Positions 55,686 through 64,000 of a stretch of DNA of 64,000 nt are shown here, in pieces. The position numbers and the translations under genes were made by a program. Numbering within the stretch: position 1 is the first letter of the stretch; every line of letters starts with the position of its first letter. The stretch comes from Urechidicola croceus. Lineage in GTDB: Bacteria > Bacteroidota > Bacteroidia > Flavobacteriales > Flavobacteriaceae. Below the pieces are notes generated by a model. The model saw only the letters and a program-made list of their open reading frames with translations, did no database searches and had not been told where the DNA came from. The stretch lies in the NCBI RefSeq assembly GCF_001761325.1, contig NZ_CP017478.1, positions 2,315,501-2,379,500 on the forward strand, given 5' to 3'.

Positions 55686-57890
55686 ATGTCAAAAAGAAAA
55701 AAAAGATTATATAAAAAAAAGAATAATACGATCAAGCACTTAACAGAAAAAGTTATAAAAATATTTAATCAAAATTCATCACAATCATTTAATTATAAGC
55801 AAGTTGCATCAAAATTAAAAATTGAAGATGCTAATGGAAAACAACAAATAATTGAAAAAATAGAAGCATTAAAAGTCGCTGGTAAATTAGAAGAAATAGA
55901 TAGAGGAAAGTATAAAATAATACAAAGCGATAATTATTTTACAGGTAAAGTAGATATTACTTCAAGAGGAAATGCTTATGTAATTTGTGAAGAATTAGAA
56001 CATGATATTTATATTCCATCAAGAAATATAAATCATGCATTACATAATGACTTAGTTAAAGTATATGTTTATAATCGAAAGATTAATACAAAACAAGAAG
56101 GTGATATTGTTGAAATTATTGAAAGAGCAAAAACAGAGTTTGTAGGTGTTTTACAAATGAATAAAACTTTTGGTTTTGTAATACCTGATGACAATAAAAT
56201 GTACGCTGATGTTTTTGTATCTCAAAAAAAATTAAATGATGCAAAAGACGGTGATAAAGTATTAGTAAAAATTACTGATTGGCCAGATAATTCTAAAAAT
56301 CCGTTTGGAAAAATCAAGCAAGTACTTGGAAGGCCAGGAGATCATAATACTGAGATTCACTCTATTTTATTAGAATATGATTTACCATATGAATTTCCTC
56401 CTGAAGTAGAAAAAGATGCTTCAACTTTACCAATAGAAATTACTAATGAAGAAATTTCTAAACGTAGAGATATGCGTGAAACTACAACTTTTACAATTGA
56501 TCCTAAAGATGCTAAAGATTTTGATGATGCATTATCATTTAAAAAATTAGAAAATGGAAATTATGAAGTTGGAATTCATATTGCAGATGTTTCACATTAT
56601 GTTGAAGAAGATACTATTTTAGATGAAGAAGCATATGCTAGAGCAACTTCAGTATATTTAGTAGATAGAGTAGTACCAATGCTACCAGAAATTTTATCAA
56701 ATAATGTATGTTCATTACGCCCAAATGAGGAAAAATTAACTTTTTCTGCAGTTTTTGAAATAGATGAAAAAGCACAGATTAGAAATCAATGGTTTGGTAG
56801 AACTGTTATTTATTCTGATGCTCGATTTGCATATGAAGAAGCACAACATTTAATAGAAAACCCTGAATCTAATACAATTCCAGAAGATTTATCATTAACA
56901 GGAGAAGCATATGAAGTAATTCCTGAAGTTAAAGAAGCAACATTAGTACTTGATAAACTAGCAAAAAAATTAAGAAAACGTAGATTACAACAAGGAGCTA
57001 TTACTTTTGATAGAGTAGAAGTGCGTTTCAATATTGATGAAAATGCAGTTCCAACAGGTGTTTATTTTAAAGAATCAAAAGACGCAAATAAATTAATTGA
57101 AGAATTTATGTTATTAGCCAATAGAAAAGTAGCAGAATTTATAGGTTCTGATAAAGGAAGACCTTCTAACAAAACGTTTATATATCGTATTCATGATGAA
57201 CCAAATATGGATAAATTAGAGGCTTTACAAGGTATTATTAGTAAATTTGGTTATAGAATAAATACTGAAAGTAAAAAGAAAATATCTGAGACCTTAAATA
57301 AATTATTGACTGATGTTCATGGTAAAGGAGAATCAAATATGATTGAAACTTTAGCAATACGTTCTATGAGTAAAGCAATCTATACAACAGATAATATAGG
57401 ACATTATGGTTTAGCATTTGATTATTATAGCCATTTTACATCACCTATTAGAAGATATCCTGATGTAATGACACATAGATTACTTCAACATTATTTAGAT
57501 GGAGGAAAATCGCCAAAACAAGCTATTTATGAAGAAAAATGTGAACATTCATCTGATCGAGAACAATTAGCTGCAAAAGCAGAACGTGATTCTATAAAAT
57601 ATATGCAAGTTAAATATATGCAAGATCATCAAGATCAAGAATTTCGTGGAGTTGTTTCTGGAGTTACAGAATGGGGAATTTATGTAGAGATAATTGAAAA
57701 TAAATGTGAAGGAATGGTTCGTATTCGCGATATAAAAGATGACTATTATATTTTTGATGAGAAACAATATGCAATTGTTGGTCAATCAACAAAAAACATG
57801 ATACAACTTGGAGATGAAGTAACTGTAAAAGTTAAACATACTGATCTTGAACGTAAGCATCTTGATTTTACATTAATTTCTGATGAGTAA
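55686..57890 (+). CDS. rnr: Ribonuclease R
   Basis: A 734-residue 3'-5' exoribonuclease that degrades structured RNA. A basic N-terminus and a helix-turn-helix-like region come first, then cold-shock domains (GVLQMNKTFGFVIPDD), the RNB catalytic domain with TIDPKDAKDFDDALS (metal-binding aspartates), the HFTSPIRRYPDVMTHRLL segment, and a C-terminal S1 domain (FRGVVSGVTEWGIYVEII). Length and domain order fit RNase R. It is monocistronic on the plus strand, divergent from the lipid kinase. Confidence 0.96.
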   Translation: MSKRKKRLYKKKNNTIKHLTEKVIKIFNQNSSQSFNYKQVASKLKIEDANGKQQIIEKIEALKVAGKLEEIDRGKYKIIQSDNYFTGKVDITSRGNAYVICEELEHDIYIPSRNINHALHNDLVKVYVYNRKINTKQEGDIVEIIERAKTEFVGVLQMNKTFGFVIPDDNKMYADVFVSQKKLNDAKDGDKVLVKITDWPDNSKNPFGKIKQVLGRPGDHNTEIHSILLEYDLPYEFPPEVEKDASTLPIEITNEEISKRRDMRETTTFTIDPKDAKDFDDALSFKKLENGNYEVGIHIADVSHYVEEDTILDEEAYARATSVYLVDRVVPMLPEILSNNVCSLRPNEEKLTFSAVFEIDEKAQIRNQWFGRTVIYSDARFAYEEAQHLIENPESNTIPEDLSLTGEAYEVIPEVKEATLVLDKLAKKLRKRRLQQGAITFDRVEVRFNIDENAVPTGVYFKESKDANKLIEEFMLLANRKVAEFIGSDKGRPSNKTFIYRIHDEPNMDKLEALQGIISKFGYRINTESKKKISETLNKLLTDVHGKGESNMIETLAIRSMSKAIYTTDNIGHYGLAFDYYSHFTSPIRRYPDVMTHRLLQHYLDGGKSPKQAIYEEKCEHSSDREQLAAKAERDSIKYMQVKYMQDHQDQEFRGVVSGVTEWGIYVEIIENKCEGMVRIRDIKDDYYIFDEKQYAIVGQSTKNMIQLGDEVTVKVKHTDLERKHLDFTLISDE

Positions 57891-58078
57891 ATTATTTAGT
57901 TTTTTAATTTATACTGCAACTAAACTGTAACAAAAGTCAAAATTATAGGTTATTTATATACTAATGCTTAAGATAGCATTAGATAAAATGTAAAAATAGT
58001 TAACAAAATTTTAGTAAAACTGTTTTCTAATTTTAATGAATTAAGTAATAATATTGTTGTATCTAAAAAAATAACAAA

Positions 58079-58753
58079 ATGAGAAAAATAATGATATTGT
58101 TTTTACTTGTGTCTACAATAGGTTTTTCACAAGAAACAATTAAAAATGAAGTAGGAAGTTTTAACGAATTGAAAGTTTTTAATGGATTAAATGTAAGTAT
58201 AGAAAAAGGTTCTACTAGAAGTATTGAAATTTCTGGTAAAAAGGCAGATGAAGTAGTTGTTAAAAATATAAATGGAAGATTAAAATTATCTATGCGTTTT
58301 CCAGAAACATTTAATTCTGATGAAGTTGAAATCACATTGTTTTATTCAAATGATATAAATGTAATAGATGCGAATGAAGGGTCTTATATTGGATCTGATG
58401 GTACGTTAAGTCAGCAAAATGTTGAATTAAAAACCCAAGAAGGAGCAATAATTGATTTAGATTTGGATGTAAAGTATTTGACAGTAAAATCAGTTACTGG
58501 TGGTCAGGTTTATACTTCTGGAAATGCAGAAAATCAAGATATTGAAGTTACTACAGGAGGTGCTTATAAAGCTTATGATTTAAAATCTAATTATTCTACA
58601 GTTATGTGTGCTTCAGGTGGAATTGTAAATATTAATGTATCAGAATTATTGGATGCTAAAGTTAGATTAGGAGGTAAAATTTTATATAAAGGAAGTCCTA
58701 AAGAAGTAAAAACTAAAAAAATAATTGGAGGAACAATTAAATCCAAAGATTAA
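58079..58753 (+). CDS. Head GIN domain (DUF2807) secreted protein
   Basis: A 224-residue protein with a signal peptide (MRKIMILFLLVSTIGFSQ) and the repetitive beta-helix-like GIN domain, with patterns such as VEKGSTRSIEISGKK, DVKYLTVKSVTGGQVYTSG and GGAYKAYDLKSNYST. The family's role is unknown; many are periplasmic or outer-membrane associated. It has a C-terminal lysine-rich end without a T9SS signal. It precedes tatA by 34 bases. Confidence 0.85.
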   Translation: MRKIMILFLLVSTIGFSQETIKNEVGSFNELKVFNGLNVSIEKGSTRSIEISGKKADEVVVKNINGRLKLSMRFPETFNSDEVEITLFYSNDINVIDANEGSYIGSDGTLSQQNVELKTQEGAIIDLDLDVKYLTVKSVTGGQVYTSGNAENQDIEVTTGGAYKAYDLKSNYSTVMCASGGIVNINVSELLDAKVRLGGKILYKGSPKEVKTKKIIGGTIKSKD

Positions 58754-58761
58754 TTATTTCA

Positions 58762-58769
58762 TATATTTG
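58762..58769 (+). promoter_or_regulatory. -7 promoter element for tatA
   Basis: TATATTTG matches TAnnTTTG, 18 bases upstream of the tatA ATG. Confidence 0.5.
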
Positions 58770-58787
58770 TAATCTAAATCAAAAACA

Positions 58788-58970
58788 ATGAATGCACTTA
58801 GTATATTTTTAATGATTAGTGGACCTCAAATAGCAATTATTGTAGTTGTTGTTTTATTATTATTTGGAGGTAAGAAAATTCCTGAATTAATGCGTGGATT
58901 AGGTAGCGGTATTAAGGAATTTAAAGATGCTTCAAAAGAAGATAATGTAGAAGAAGAAGAAAAAAAGTAA
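58788..58970 (+). CDS. tatA: Sec-independent translocase subunit TatA
   Basis: 60 residues with a single N-terminal transmembrane helix ([15 protein letters not shown]), the hinge and conserved [21 protein letters not shown] segment of TatA/E, and a charged tail (acidic end [10 protein letters not shown]). TatA forms the pore of the twin-arginine translocase. tatC is not in the window. The window contains a likely Tat substrate, the oxidoreductase at 47780. Confidence 0.95.
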   Translation: MNALSIFLMISGPQIAIIVVVVLLLFGGKKIPELMRGLGSGIKEFKDASKEDNVEEEEKK

Positions 58971-58994
58971 ATTAATTACTATTTATAAATTATT

Positions 58995-59025
58995 AAAAAA
59001 GCCGCTAAATTTTAGCGGCTTTTTT
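58995..59025. terminator. Bidirectional terminator between tatA and the SPFH gene
   Basis: AAAAAAGCCGCTA and TAGCGGCTTTTTT form a stem around AATTT, 24 bases after tatA and 17 bases before the convergent SPFH gene end. A and T runs on both sides allow use in both directions. Confidence 0.9.
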
Positions 59026-59041
59026 AATAACTTAAGATAAT

Positions 59042-59962
59042 TTATTCTTTTTTCTTACTCTGCTGTTTTTTCATTGCTTCACCTATTTGATTTGATGCAG
59101 TAAAAGAAGCAACCATATCATTTAACATTTGACTACCTGCTTGAGGAGAATTAGGTAATAAAATTAAATTACTATTTGTTTCTTGACCTATTGATTGTAA
59201 AGTATCATAATGCTGAGTTACAACAATTAATGCAGATGCTTCTTGTGAGTTAATACCTACTTTATTCAACACTTCTACAGACTCTTCAAGTCCGCGAGCA
59301 ATTTCACGTCTTTGATCTGCAATACCTTGACCTTGCAACCTTTTACTTTCCGCTTCAGCTTTTGCGCGTTCAACTATTAAAATTCGTTGGGCATCACCTT
59401 CAAATTGTGCTGCAACTTTTTCACGTTCAGAAGCATTTATTCGGTTCATTGCTTGTTTTACTTGTGCATCTGGATCAATATCAGTTACCAATGCTTTTAC
59501 AATATCATAACCATAATCAAGCATAGCTTCTTTTAATTCACGTTGAATAGCCAATGCAATATCATCTTTCTTTTCAAATACATCATCAAGAATCATTTTA
59601 GGTACTTCAGCACGAACAACATCAAAAATATATGCTGTAATTTGATCATGCGGATTTTGTAATTTGTAAAAAGCATCATATACTTTTTCACGTAATATTT
59701 GAAATTGAACAGAGATTTTTAATTGTACAAATACATCATCTTTTGTTTTTGTTTCAACAATTACATCTAATTGTTGTATACGTAAACTTACACGACCAGC
59801 AACTTTTTCAAGAACAGGTATTTTCATATTTAAACCAGGACCATTGGTACGAACAAATTTTCCAAAAAGTTCAACAATTGCAACAGTTTGCTGTTTTACA
59901 ACAAAAAATGAAGCTAAAACCAATAATACGATTGGTATTAAAAAAGGAAGATAATTTAACAT
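59042..59962 (-). CDS. SPFH/band 7 (stomatin-like) membrane protein
   Basis: A 306-residue protein with an N-terminal hydrophobic anchor (FLIPIVLLVLASFFVV), the SPFH/band 7 domain (VAIVELFGKFVRTNGPGLNM, VETKTKDDVFVQLKISVQF), and a long coiled-coil part rich in A, E, R and K (NRINASEREKVAAQFEGDAQ). These oligomerise on membranes and often associate with proteases. It resembles QmcA-like proteins. A partner NfeD-type gene is not adjacent. Confidence 0.92.
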   Translation of the reverse strand: MLNYLPFLIPIVLLVLASFFVVKQQTVAIVELFGKFVRTNGPGLNMKIPVLEKVAGRVSLRIQQLDVIVETKTKDDVFVQLKISVQFQILREKVYDAFYKLQNPHDQITAYIFDVVRAEVPKMILDDVFEKKDDIALAIQRELKEAMLDYGYDIVKALVTDIDPDAQVKQAMNRINASEREKVAAQFEGDAQRILIVERAKAEAESKRLQGQGIADQRREIARGLEESVEVLNKVGINSQEASALIVVTQHYDTLQSIGQETNSNLILLPNSPQAGSQMLNDMVASFTASNQIGEAMKKQQSKKKE

Positions 59963-60066
59963 AGTATTTTAATTTATTAAGTGATAATTTTTTTTAAAGA
60001 TACAAAAAACATAGAAGATTTTTAATGAATGAATTGTTATATATTTATACTCTTAAATTCATTCAA

Positions 60067-60414
60067 ATGAAAAAAATAGCATTAAGTGTAGTAGGAATCC
60101 TTTTATTAGTTTTAACACTTTATTTTGTGTCTATATACTACATTACTTACAGTGAGGGTTATAGAGCAGGAGAGTTGGTGAAATTTAGCCATAAAGGTAT
60201 TATTTTTAAAACTTGGGAAGGAGAAATAAGTCAAGGTGTATCTGAAGCGCAAAGATTTAGTTTTTCAGTAGAAGATAATGAAAAAGATGTAATAAAAGAT
60301 TTACAAGATTTACAAGGAAAAGATGTTAAACTAACTTATAAAGAGCGTTTTGGAACATTTCCTTGGTTAGGAGATACAAAATATTTTATTACTAAAGTTG
60401 AAAAAACAGAGTAA
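60067..60414 (+). CDS. Small single-TM conserved protein of unknown function
   Basis: 115 residues from the ATG at 60067 (MKKIALSVVGILLLVLTL), with one N-terminal transmembrane helix and a hydrophilic domain containing SEGYRAGELVKFSHKGIIFK and TWEGEISQG. The segment is conserved in flavobacterial proteins that are sometimes mislabelled 6-phosphogluconate dehydrogenase; no dehydrogenase motif is present. It precedes the thioesterase gene by 4 bases, so the two form an operon. The longer frame back to 60025 is rejected. Confidence 0.7.
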   Translation: MKKIALSVVGILLLVLTLYFVSIYYITYSEGYRAGELVKFSHKGIIFKTWEGEISQGVSEAQRFSFSVEDNEKDVIKDLQDLQGKDVKLTYKERFGTFPWLGDTKYFITKVEKTE

Positions 60415-60418
60415 TATT

Positions 60419-60964
60419 ATGGATAAAATTTTCAAATCAAACAAGGAATCTGAAATCATACTAACCGAATTAATGTTGCCTTCTCATTCCAATTTTAGTG
60501 GTAAAATTCATGGAGGGTTTATTTTATCTTTAATGGATAAAGCGGCTTTTGCATCTGCTTCTAAATTTTCAGGATTATATTGTGTAACAGCATCTGTAAA
60601 TCGTGTAGATTTTTTAAATCCGATAGAAGTAGGAGAGTTGGTTACCATGAGAGCCAGAGTTAATTATGTAGGTAATACCTCAATGGTTGTAGGAATTAGA
60701 GTTGAGTCTCAAAATATTCAAACAGGAAAGGTAAAACATTGTAACTCTTCGTATTTTTCTATGGTTGCTAAAGATGAAAATGGAAACTCAAAGCAAGTAC
60801 CAGGACTTATTATTGCCAATAAAAATGATATGCGAAGGTTTTTACGTTCAATAAAACGTTTAAAAATGCGACACGAAAGAGATCATGAATTTAGCGCCGA
60901 TAATTTTAATCCTGAAAATTATCGTGAAGATTTAGATAAGTATAATATTAAATTTGAAATATAA
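60419..60964 (+). CDS. Acyl-CoA thioesterase (hotdog fold)
   Basis: A 181-residue protein from the ATG at 60419 (the longer frame starts at TTG 60398 and overlaps the previous gene). It has the 4HBT/hotdog features of cytosolic acyl-CoA thioesterases: NFSGKIHGGFILSLMDKAAF, VTASVNRVDFLNPI, GNTSMVVGIRVE and a basic C-terminus. It should hydrolyse acyl-CoAs. It is followed by a bidirectional terminator facing gltX. Confidence 0.88.
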   Translation: MDKIFKSNKESEIILTELMLPSHSNFSGKIHGGFILSLMDKAAFASASKFSGLYCVTASVNRVDFLNPIEVGELVTMRARVNYVGNTSMVVGIRVESQNIQTGKVKHCNSSYFSMVAKDENGNSKQVPGLIIANKNDMRRFLRSIKRLKMRHERDHEFSADNFNPENYREDLDKYNIKFEI

Positions 60965-60991
60965 AAAAGGAGTCAAATAGACTCCTTTTTT
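60963..60991. terminator. Bidirectional terminator between thioesterase and gltX
   Basis: AAAAAAGGAGTC and GACTCCTTTTTT form a perfect 12-bp stem around AAATA between the convergent genes. It starts 1 base before the end of the thioesterase stop codon. Confidence 0.92.
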
Positions 60992-60997
60992 AGTTTA

Positions 60998-62536
60998 TTA
61001 AAGTGTTGAAATTGCTTTTTCAATACGTTGAATAGTTTCTTCTTTTCCTATTAGTTCTACAATATCAAATAAGTGAGGACCACTCATTGCTCCAACAAGC
61101 GCTAATCTAAAAGGAGGCATCACTTTTCCGAAACCAAGTTCGTTAGTTGTCAACCATTCTTTAACAATAGTTTCAATATTTGCAGATGAAAAATCTTCAA
61201 TTTCTGAAAGAACCGAAATTAAATTTGTCATTATTTCAGGAGTTCCTTCCTTCCATTGTTTTTTAGATGCTTTTGCATCGTATTCTTTTGGAGTTTCAAA
61301 AAAGAAACTACTTAAATCCCAAAAATCATTAACAAACGTTGCGCGTTCTTTAATTAATCCAACGACTTTCGTTACAAAATTTTTGTCATTCTGAACTTGT
61401 TTCAGAATCTCATCACTACATTTTTGTTTTAAAACAGGTATGAATATTTCTGCTAATTCCTCATCAGATTTAGATTGTAAATACTGTTGGTTATACCATT
61501 TTGTTTTATCTGGATCAAATCTTGCTCCTGATTTATTAACTCTTTTTAAATCAAATGATTGAACTAATTCTTCTAATGAAAAAATTTCTTGTTCTGTTCC
61601 TGGATTCCATCCTAAAAATGCTAAGAAATTAATCACAGTTTCTGGAAAATAACCATCTTCTTTATAACCTCTTGAAACTTCTCCAGTTGCTTCATTAGTA
61701 TATGCTAATGGAAACACAGGGAAACCTAATTTATCTCCATCACGCTTGCTTAATTTACCTTTTCCAGTAGGTTTCAAGATTAATGGTAAGTGTGCAAATT
61801 CTGGCGCATCCCAACCAAATGCTCTATATAATAAAACATGTAAAGCCATAGAAGGTAACCATTCTTCACCTCGGATAACATGACTAATTTCCATTAAATG
61901 ATCATCAACAATATTCGCTAAATGATATGTTGGCATTCCATCAGATTTAAATAAAATTTTATCATCAAGAACATTTGTATCAATTTTTACTTCACCACGG
62001 ATAATGTCATTCATCACCAATGTCTCATCTTGTGGAGATTTAAAACGAACAACATATTTATCACCATTTTCTATTCGTTTTTGAACTTCATCAGCAGTTA
62101 AAACTAATGAATTTACCAAACGACCTTTTTCTCTATTGTGCCAATTGTAAATAAATGTTTTCCCTTTTTCTTCATGATCTTTTCTATGCGCATCTAATTG
62201 CTCTGATGTATCAAAAGCGTAATAAGCATTACCAGAATCAAGTAATTCTTGAATATATTTTTTATAAATATGTTTACGTTCTGATTGACGATATGGTCCA
62301 AATTTTTCATTTTTTCCAACTCCTTCATCAAATGGAATTTCTAACCAATTTAATGCATCTGTAATATATTGTTCTGCATTGGCAACATAACGAGTTTGAT
62401 CAGTATCTTCAATGCGAAGTATGAATGTTCCGTTGTGTTTTTTGGCAAATAAATAGTTAAAAAGGGCAGTTCTTACACCACCAATATGTAATGGTCCTGT
62501 TGGACTTGGAGCAAATCTTACTCTTACTTGTGTCAT
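60998..62536 (-). CDS. gltX: Glutamyl-tRNA synthetase with an in-frame palindromic-repeat insertion
   Basis: The 512-residue class I synthetase charges tRNA-Glu. The HIGH-type signature is SPTGPLHIGGVRTALFNYLF (H17-I-G-G), the KMSKS-type motif is KLSKRDG, and the C-terminal anticodon-binding region follows. In that region, a copy of the genome's palindromic repeat (61385-61416) encodes SDEILKQVQNDK, which looks like an insert between the normal LKQK and NFVTKVVGLIKERATF parts. The reading frame is kept, so the enzyme should still work. The gene has its own promoter. Confidence 0.97.
   Translation of the reverse strand: MTQVRVRFAPSPTGPLHIGGVRTALFNYLFAKKHNGTFILRIEDTDQTRYVANAEQYITDALNWLEIPFDEGVGKNEKFGPYRQSERKHIYKKYIQELLDSGNAYYAFDTSEQLDAHRKDHEEKGKTFIYNWHNREKGRLVNSLVLTADEVQKRIENGDKYVVRFKSPQDETLVMNDIIRGEVKIDTNVLDDKILFKSDGMPTYHLANIVDDHLMEISHVIRGEEWLPSMALHVLLYRAFGWDAPEFAHLPLILKPTGKGKLSKRDGDKLGFPVFPLAYTNEATGEVSRGYKEDGYFPETVINFLAFLGWNPGTEQEIFSLEELVQSFDLKRVNKSGARFDPDKTKWYNQQYLQSKSDEELAEIFIPVLKQKCSDEILKQVQNDKNFVTKVVGLIKERATFVNDFWDLSSFFFETPKEYDAKASKKQWKEGTPEIMTNLISVLSEIEDFSSANIETIVKEWLTTNELGFGKVMPPFRLALVGAMSGPHLFDIVELIGKEETIQRIEKAISTL
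61385..61416 (-). repeat. Palindromic repeat copy inside the gltX coding region
   Basis: In gltX sense: GTGATGAG-ATTCTGAA-ACAAG-TTCAGAAT-GAC. The arms pair perfectly (8 bp, 5-base loop). It is in frame and encodes SDEILKQVQNDK. It differs from the intergenic copy at 24972 at only two paired positions. Presence within an essential gene shows the element can move or spread, as the Rickettsia palindromic elements do. Confidence 0.85.
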
Positions 62537-62558
62537 ATTATTTTGTTAAAATAAAGTG

Positions 62559-62566
62559 CAAAGATA
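62559..62566 (-). promoter_or_regulatory. -7 promoter element for gltX
   Basis: Minus strand TATCTTTG matches TAnnTTTG, 23 bases upstream of the gltX ATG. Confidence 0.55.
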
Positions 62567-62635
62567 CTATTACCTTGCAAAAATTGTATTTTTATGAGTT
62601 ATTAAATTACTATTAATTCTAAATCAAAAATTAAA

Positions 62636-63136
62636 ATGAAAAGAATCTTGTTATTATGTGTGTTGACAATTATTTCAATTTCAACGTATGCTCAGTCTTA
62701 TGAAGTGCCAAAAAATTATGTATTAGAGGCTGTTGAAGATTATGAACCCTATGAAGAAAAAATTATCGAAACAGTAGATTGGTTAATCAACACTTCAGTA
62801 AATACTCAAGAAAACAAAAGAGCAGACGCGAAAACTTTTTTAATGAAATGGGTTATGGGAGCACCAAAAGTTAAGATTGTATTAAATACAGAAAACTCAG
62901 ATTTTGGCAATCCAGAATATTTAATGATTTTTATTGGAGCTTGGGCAAAGGATAATATTTCTAAAAAAGAATATGACAATCCTGTAAATGGAAACCTTGC
63001 TGGAATTAATGGAGTGATAGAATTTTATAGTAAGAATAAGAGTACGCTTGGTAAAAATAAAAAAATTGAGAAATTAATAAAACTTAAGACGAAAGGTAAA
63101 TTGGTTGATTATATCAAGGATAAAATGTTAGTATAA
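62636..63136 (+). CDS. Secreted protein of unknown function
   Basis: 166 residues with a signal peptide (ILLLCVLTIISISTYAQ). The mature part is helical and polar, with EVPKNYVLEAVEDYEPYEEK, TVDWLINTSVNTQENKR and FIGAWAKDNISKKEYDNPVN. Similar proteins occur in Flavobacteriia without known function. No T9SS domain or lipobox. Its TAA overlaps the next ATG by one base, so the two genes are coupled. Confidence 0.65.
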   Translation: MKRILLLCVLTIISISTYAQSYEVPKNYVLEAVEDYEPYEEKIIETVDWLINTSVNTQENKRADAKTFLMKWVMGAPKVKIVLNTENSDFGNPEYLMIFIGAWAKDNISKKEYDNPVNGNLAGINGVIEFYSKNKSTLGKNKKIEKLIKLKTKGKLVDYIKDKMLV

Positions 63137-63501
63137 TGAAATTATTTACAAAATGTAAAAATTGTTCTAAGGAGATTTCATTTTATAGTTTTTGTGAAAC
63201 AAAAACAGAATTAATAATGGAAAAAGGAGATAAATTAGAACTATTTTGTAATAATAATTGTTTAGAGTCAAATTTTTATGATACAAATAATATATACGCA
63301 AAAAGATCTATAAGAACAGAAATTATAGGTTTAATATTCTTTTTGATTGGTACACCATTATTGGTATATACAGGTTATAAAGTTTTAGATTTTGATTTAG
63401 GAGCAGCGTATTTGGCATCTTTATTATTAGTTCCAGGAATTATTTACATTCTATTTAAAAGGCAAGATGAAAATAGAGTTAGAACATTTAATCGAGGTTG
63501 A
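63136..63501 (+). CDS. Small membrane protein with N-terminal zinc-ribbon-like cysteines
   Basis: 121 residues. The N-terminus CKNCSKEISFYSFCETKTEL followed by FCNNNCLES gives two C-x(2-3)-C pairs, probably a zinc site in the cytoplasm. Two transmembrane segments follow (EIIGLIFFLIGTPLLVYTGY and AAYLASLLLVPGIIYILF), with a basic end. I recognise no family with certainty. It is translationally coupled to the secreted protein upstream and precedes the DUF4175 gene. Confidence 0.6.
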   Translation: MKLFTKCKNCSKEISFYSFCETKTELIMEKGDKLELFCNNNCLESNFYDTNNIYAKRSIRTEIIGLIFFLIGTPLLVYTGYKVLDFDLGAAYLASLLLVPGIIYILFKRQDENRVRTFNRG

Positions 63502-63504
63502 TAA

Positions 63505-64000
63505 TTGAATAATTTTAAAAACATACAATCCAAATTACAAGAGTTTGTTAAAAAATATTACACCAACGAACTCATAAAAGGACTTATTTTATTTAGTTCC
63601 TTTGGATTATTGTACTTCATTTTCACGTTATTTGTTGAGCATTTTTTATGGTTAAAACCAACAGCAAGAACTATTTTATTTTGGTTATTCGTTCTTGTTG
63701 AAGTTGGACTTTTAGTCAAATACATTCTTATTCCAATTGCAAAATTGTTTGGTTTGCAAAAAGGAATATCACTTGAAGATGCATCAAAGATTATTGGTAG
63801 TCATTTTAACGAAGTTGATGACAAACTATTAAATATTTTACAACTAAATAAAGAATCTGATCAATCAGAATTATTATTGGCAAGTATTGAGCAAAAATCT
63901 CAAAGTTTACAACCAATTCCATTTAAAAAGGCAATCAATTTTTCAAATAATAGTAAGTATTTAAAGTATTTGGCAATTCCTGTAATTATTTGGTTGATTA
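63505..64000 (+). CDS. DUF4175 family membrane protein (C-terminus cut by window edge)
   Basis: The frame opens with TTG at 63505, 3 bases after the previous stop, and stays open to the window end (165 codons). It encodes [20 protein letters not shown], two transmembrane segments ([19 protein letters not shown] and [20 protein letters not shown]), then a soluble region beginning [20 protein letters not shown], then a third hydrophobic stretch at the edge. The pattern matches DUF4175, a large flavobacterial family that in full has a long coiled-coil periplasmic part. It continues the two-gene operon upstream. Function unknown. Confidence 0.75.
   Translation, partial: MNNFKNIQSKLQEFVKKYYTNELIKGLILFSSFGLLYFIFTLFVEHFLWLKPTARTILFWLFVLVEVGLLVKYILIPIAKLFGLQKGISLEDASKIIGSHFNEVDDKLLNILQLNKESDQSELLLASIEQKSQSLQPIPFKKAINFSNNSKYLKYLAIPVIIWLI

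Overview
The window is a stretch of chromosome from a low-G+C member of the Bacteroidota, almost certainly family Flavobacteriaceae. The evidence is a gldH gliding-motility lipoprotein, three secreted proteins with type IX secretion (T9SS) C-terminal signals (two type A, one type B/CHU_C), DUF4837 and DUF4175 proteins, a RicT homologue with a flavobacterial tail, and many genes preceded by the Bacteroidota -7 element TAnnTTTG. No rRNA, tRNA, CRISPR array, insertion sequence or prophage was seen. Most of the window is ordinary core chromosome.

Layout. 1-9304 is a dense minus-strand block: ricT, gldH, a class A penicillin-binding protein, an AMP-dependent acyl-CoA ligase, exonuclease III, an MltD-like lytic transglycosylase and a DUF4837 lipoprotein cut by the window edge. 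trhO (minus) and the glycerol operon glpFKD (plus) diverge at about 10.6 kb. Then come a kelch protein, asd, a YgiQ radical SAM protein, an AraC regulator with a small lipoprotein, thioredoxin, a serine hydrolase with TPRs, a Gre-like protein, a FAD oxidoreductase, dinB, a LysE-type exporter, gdhA and pheS. 29.6-36.9 kb is a complete RND efflux operon (GbsR/MarR regulator, adaptor, pump, outer-membrane factor, TetR, small protein) headed by a 28-bp perfect palindrome that abuts its promoter. 36.9-46 kb holds a peptidase-like hydrolase, gpsA, a flippase, an esterase, dut, an orphan ABC ATPase, a protease-RimK fusion and recA. 46-52 kb holds two tandem T9SS cargo paralogues, a Tat-signal oxidoreductase and a 997-residue leucine-rich-repeat T9SS protein. 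52-64 kb holds a GNAT protein, a CDF transporter, rpiB, a lipid kinase, rnr, a GIN-domain protein, tatA, an SPFH protein, a thioesterase, gltX, two unknowns and the start of a DUF4175 protein.

The most unusual signals are not new gene clusters. (i) A family of short palindromic repeats with compensatory stem changes occurs in three intergenic gaps, and one copy sits in frame inside gltX, adding about ten residues to glutamyl-tRNA synthetase. (ii) A 28-bp operator-like palindrome lies at the efflux operon, and a second long inverted repeat sits against the -7 element of the LysE-type exporter gene. (iii) An AT-rich 550-bp gene-free region before rpiB is rich in TTATTAACA-type 9-mers and could be a replication origin. 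(iv) A retropepsin-like domain is fused to RimK and co-transcribed with an orphan ABC ATPase. No clearly undescribed multi-gene system was found.
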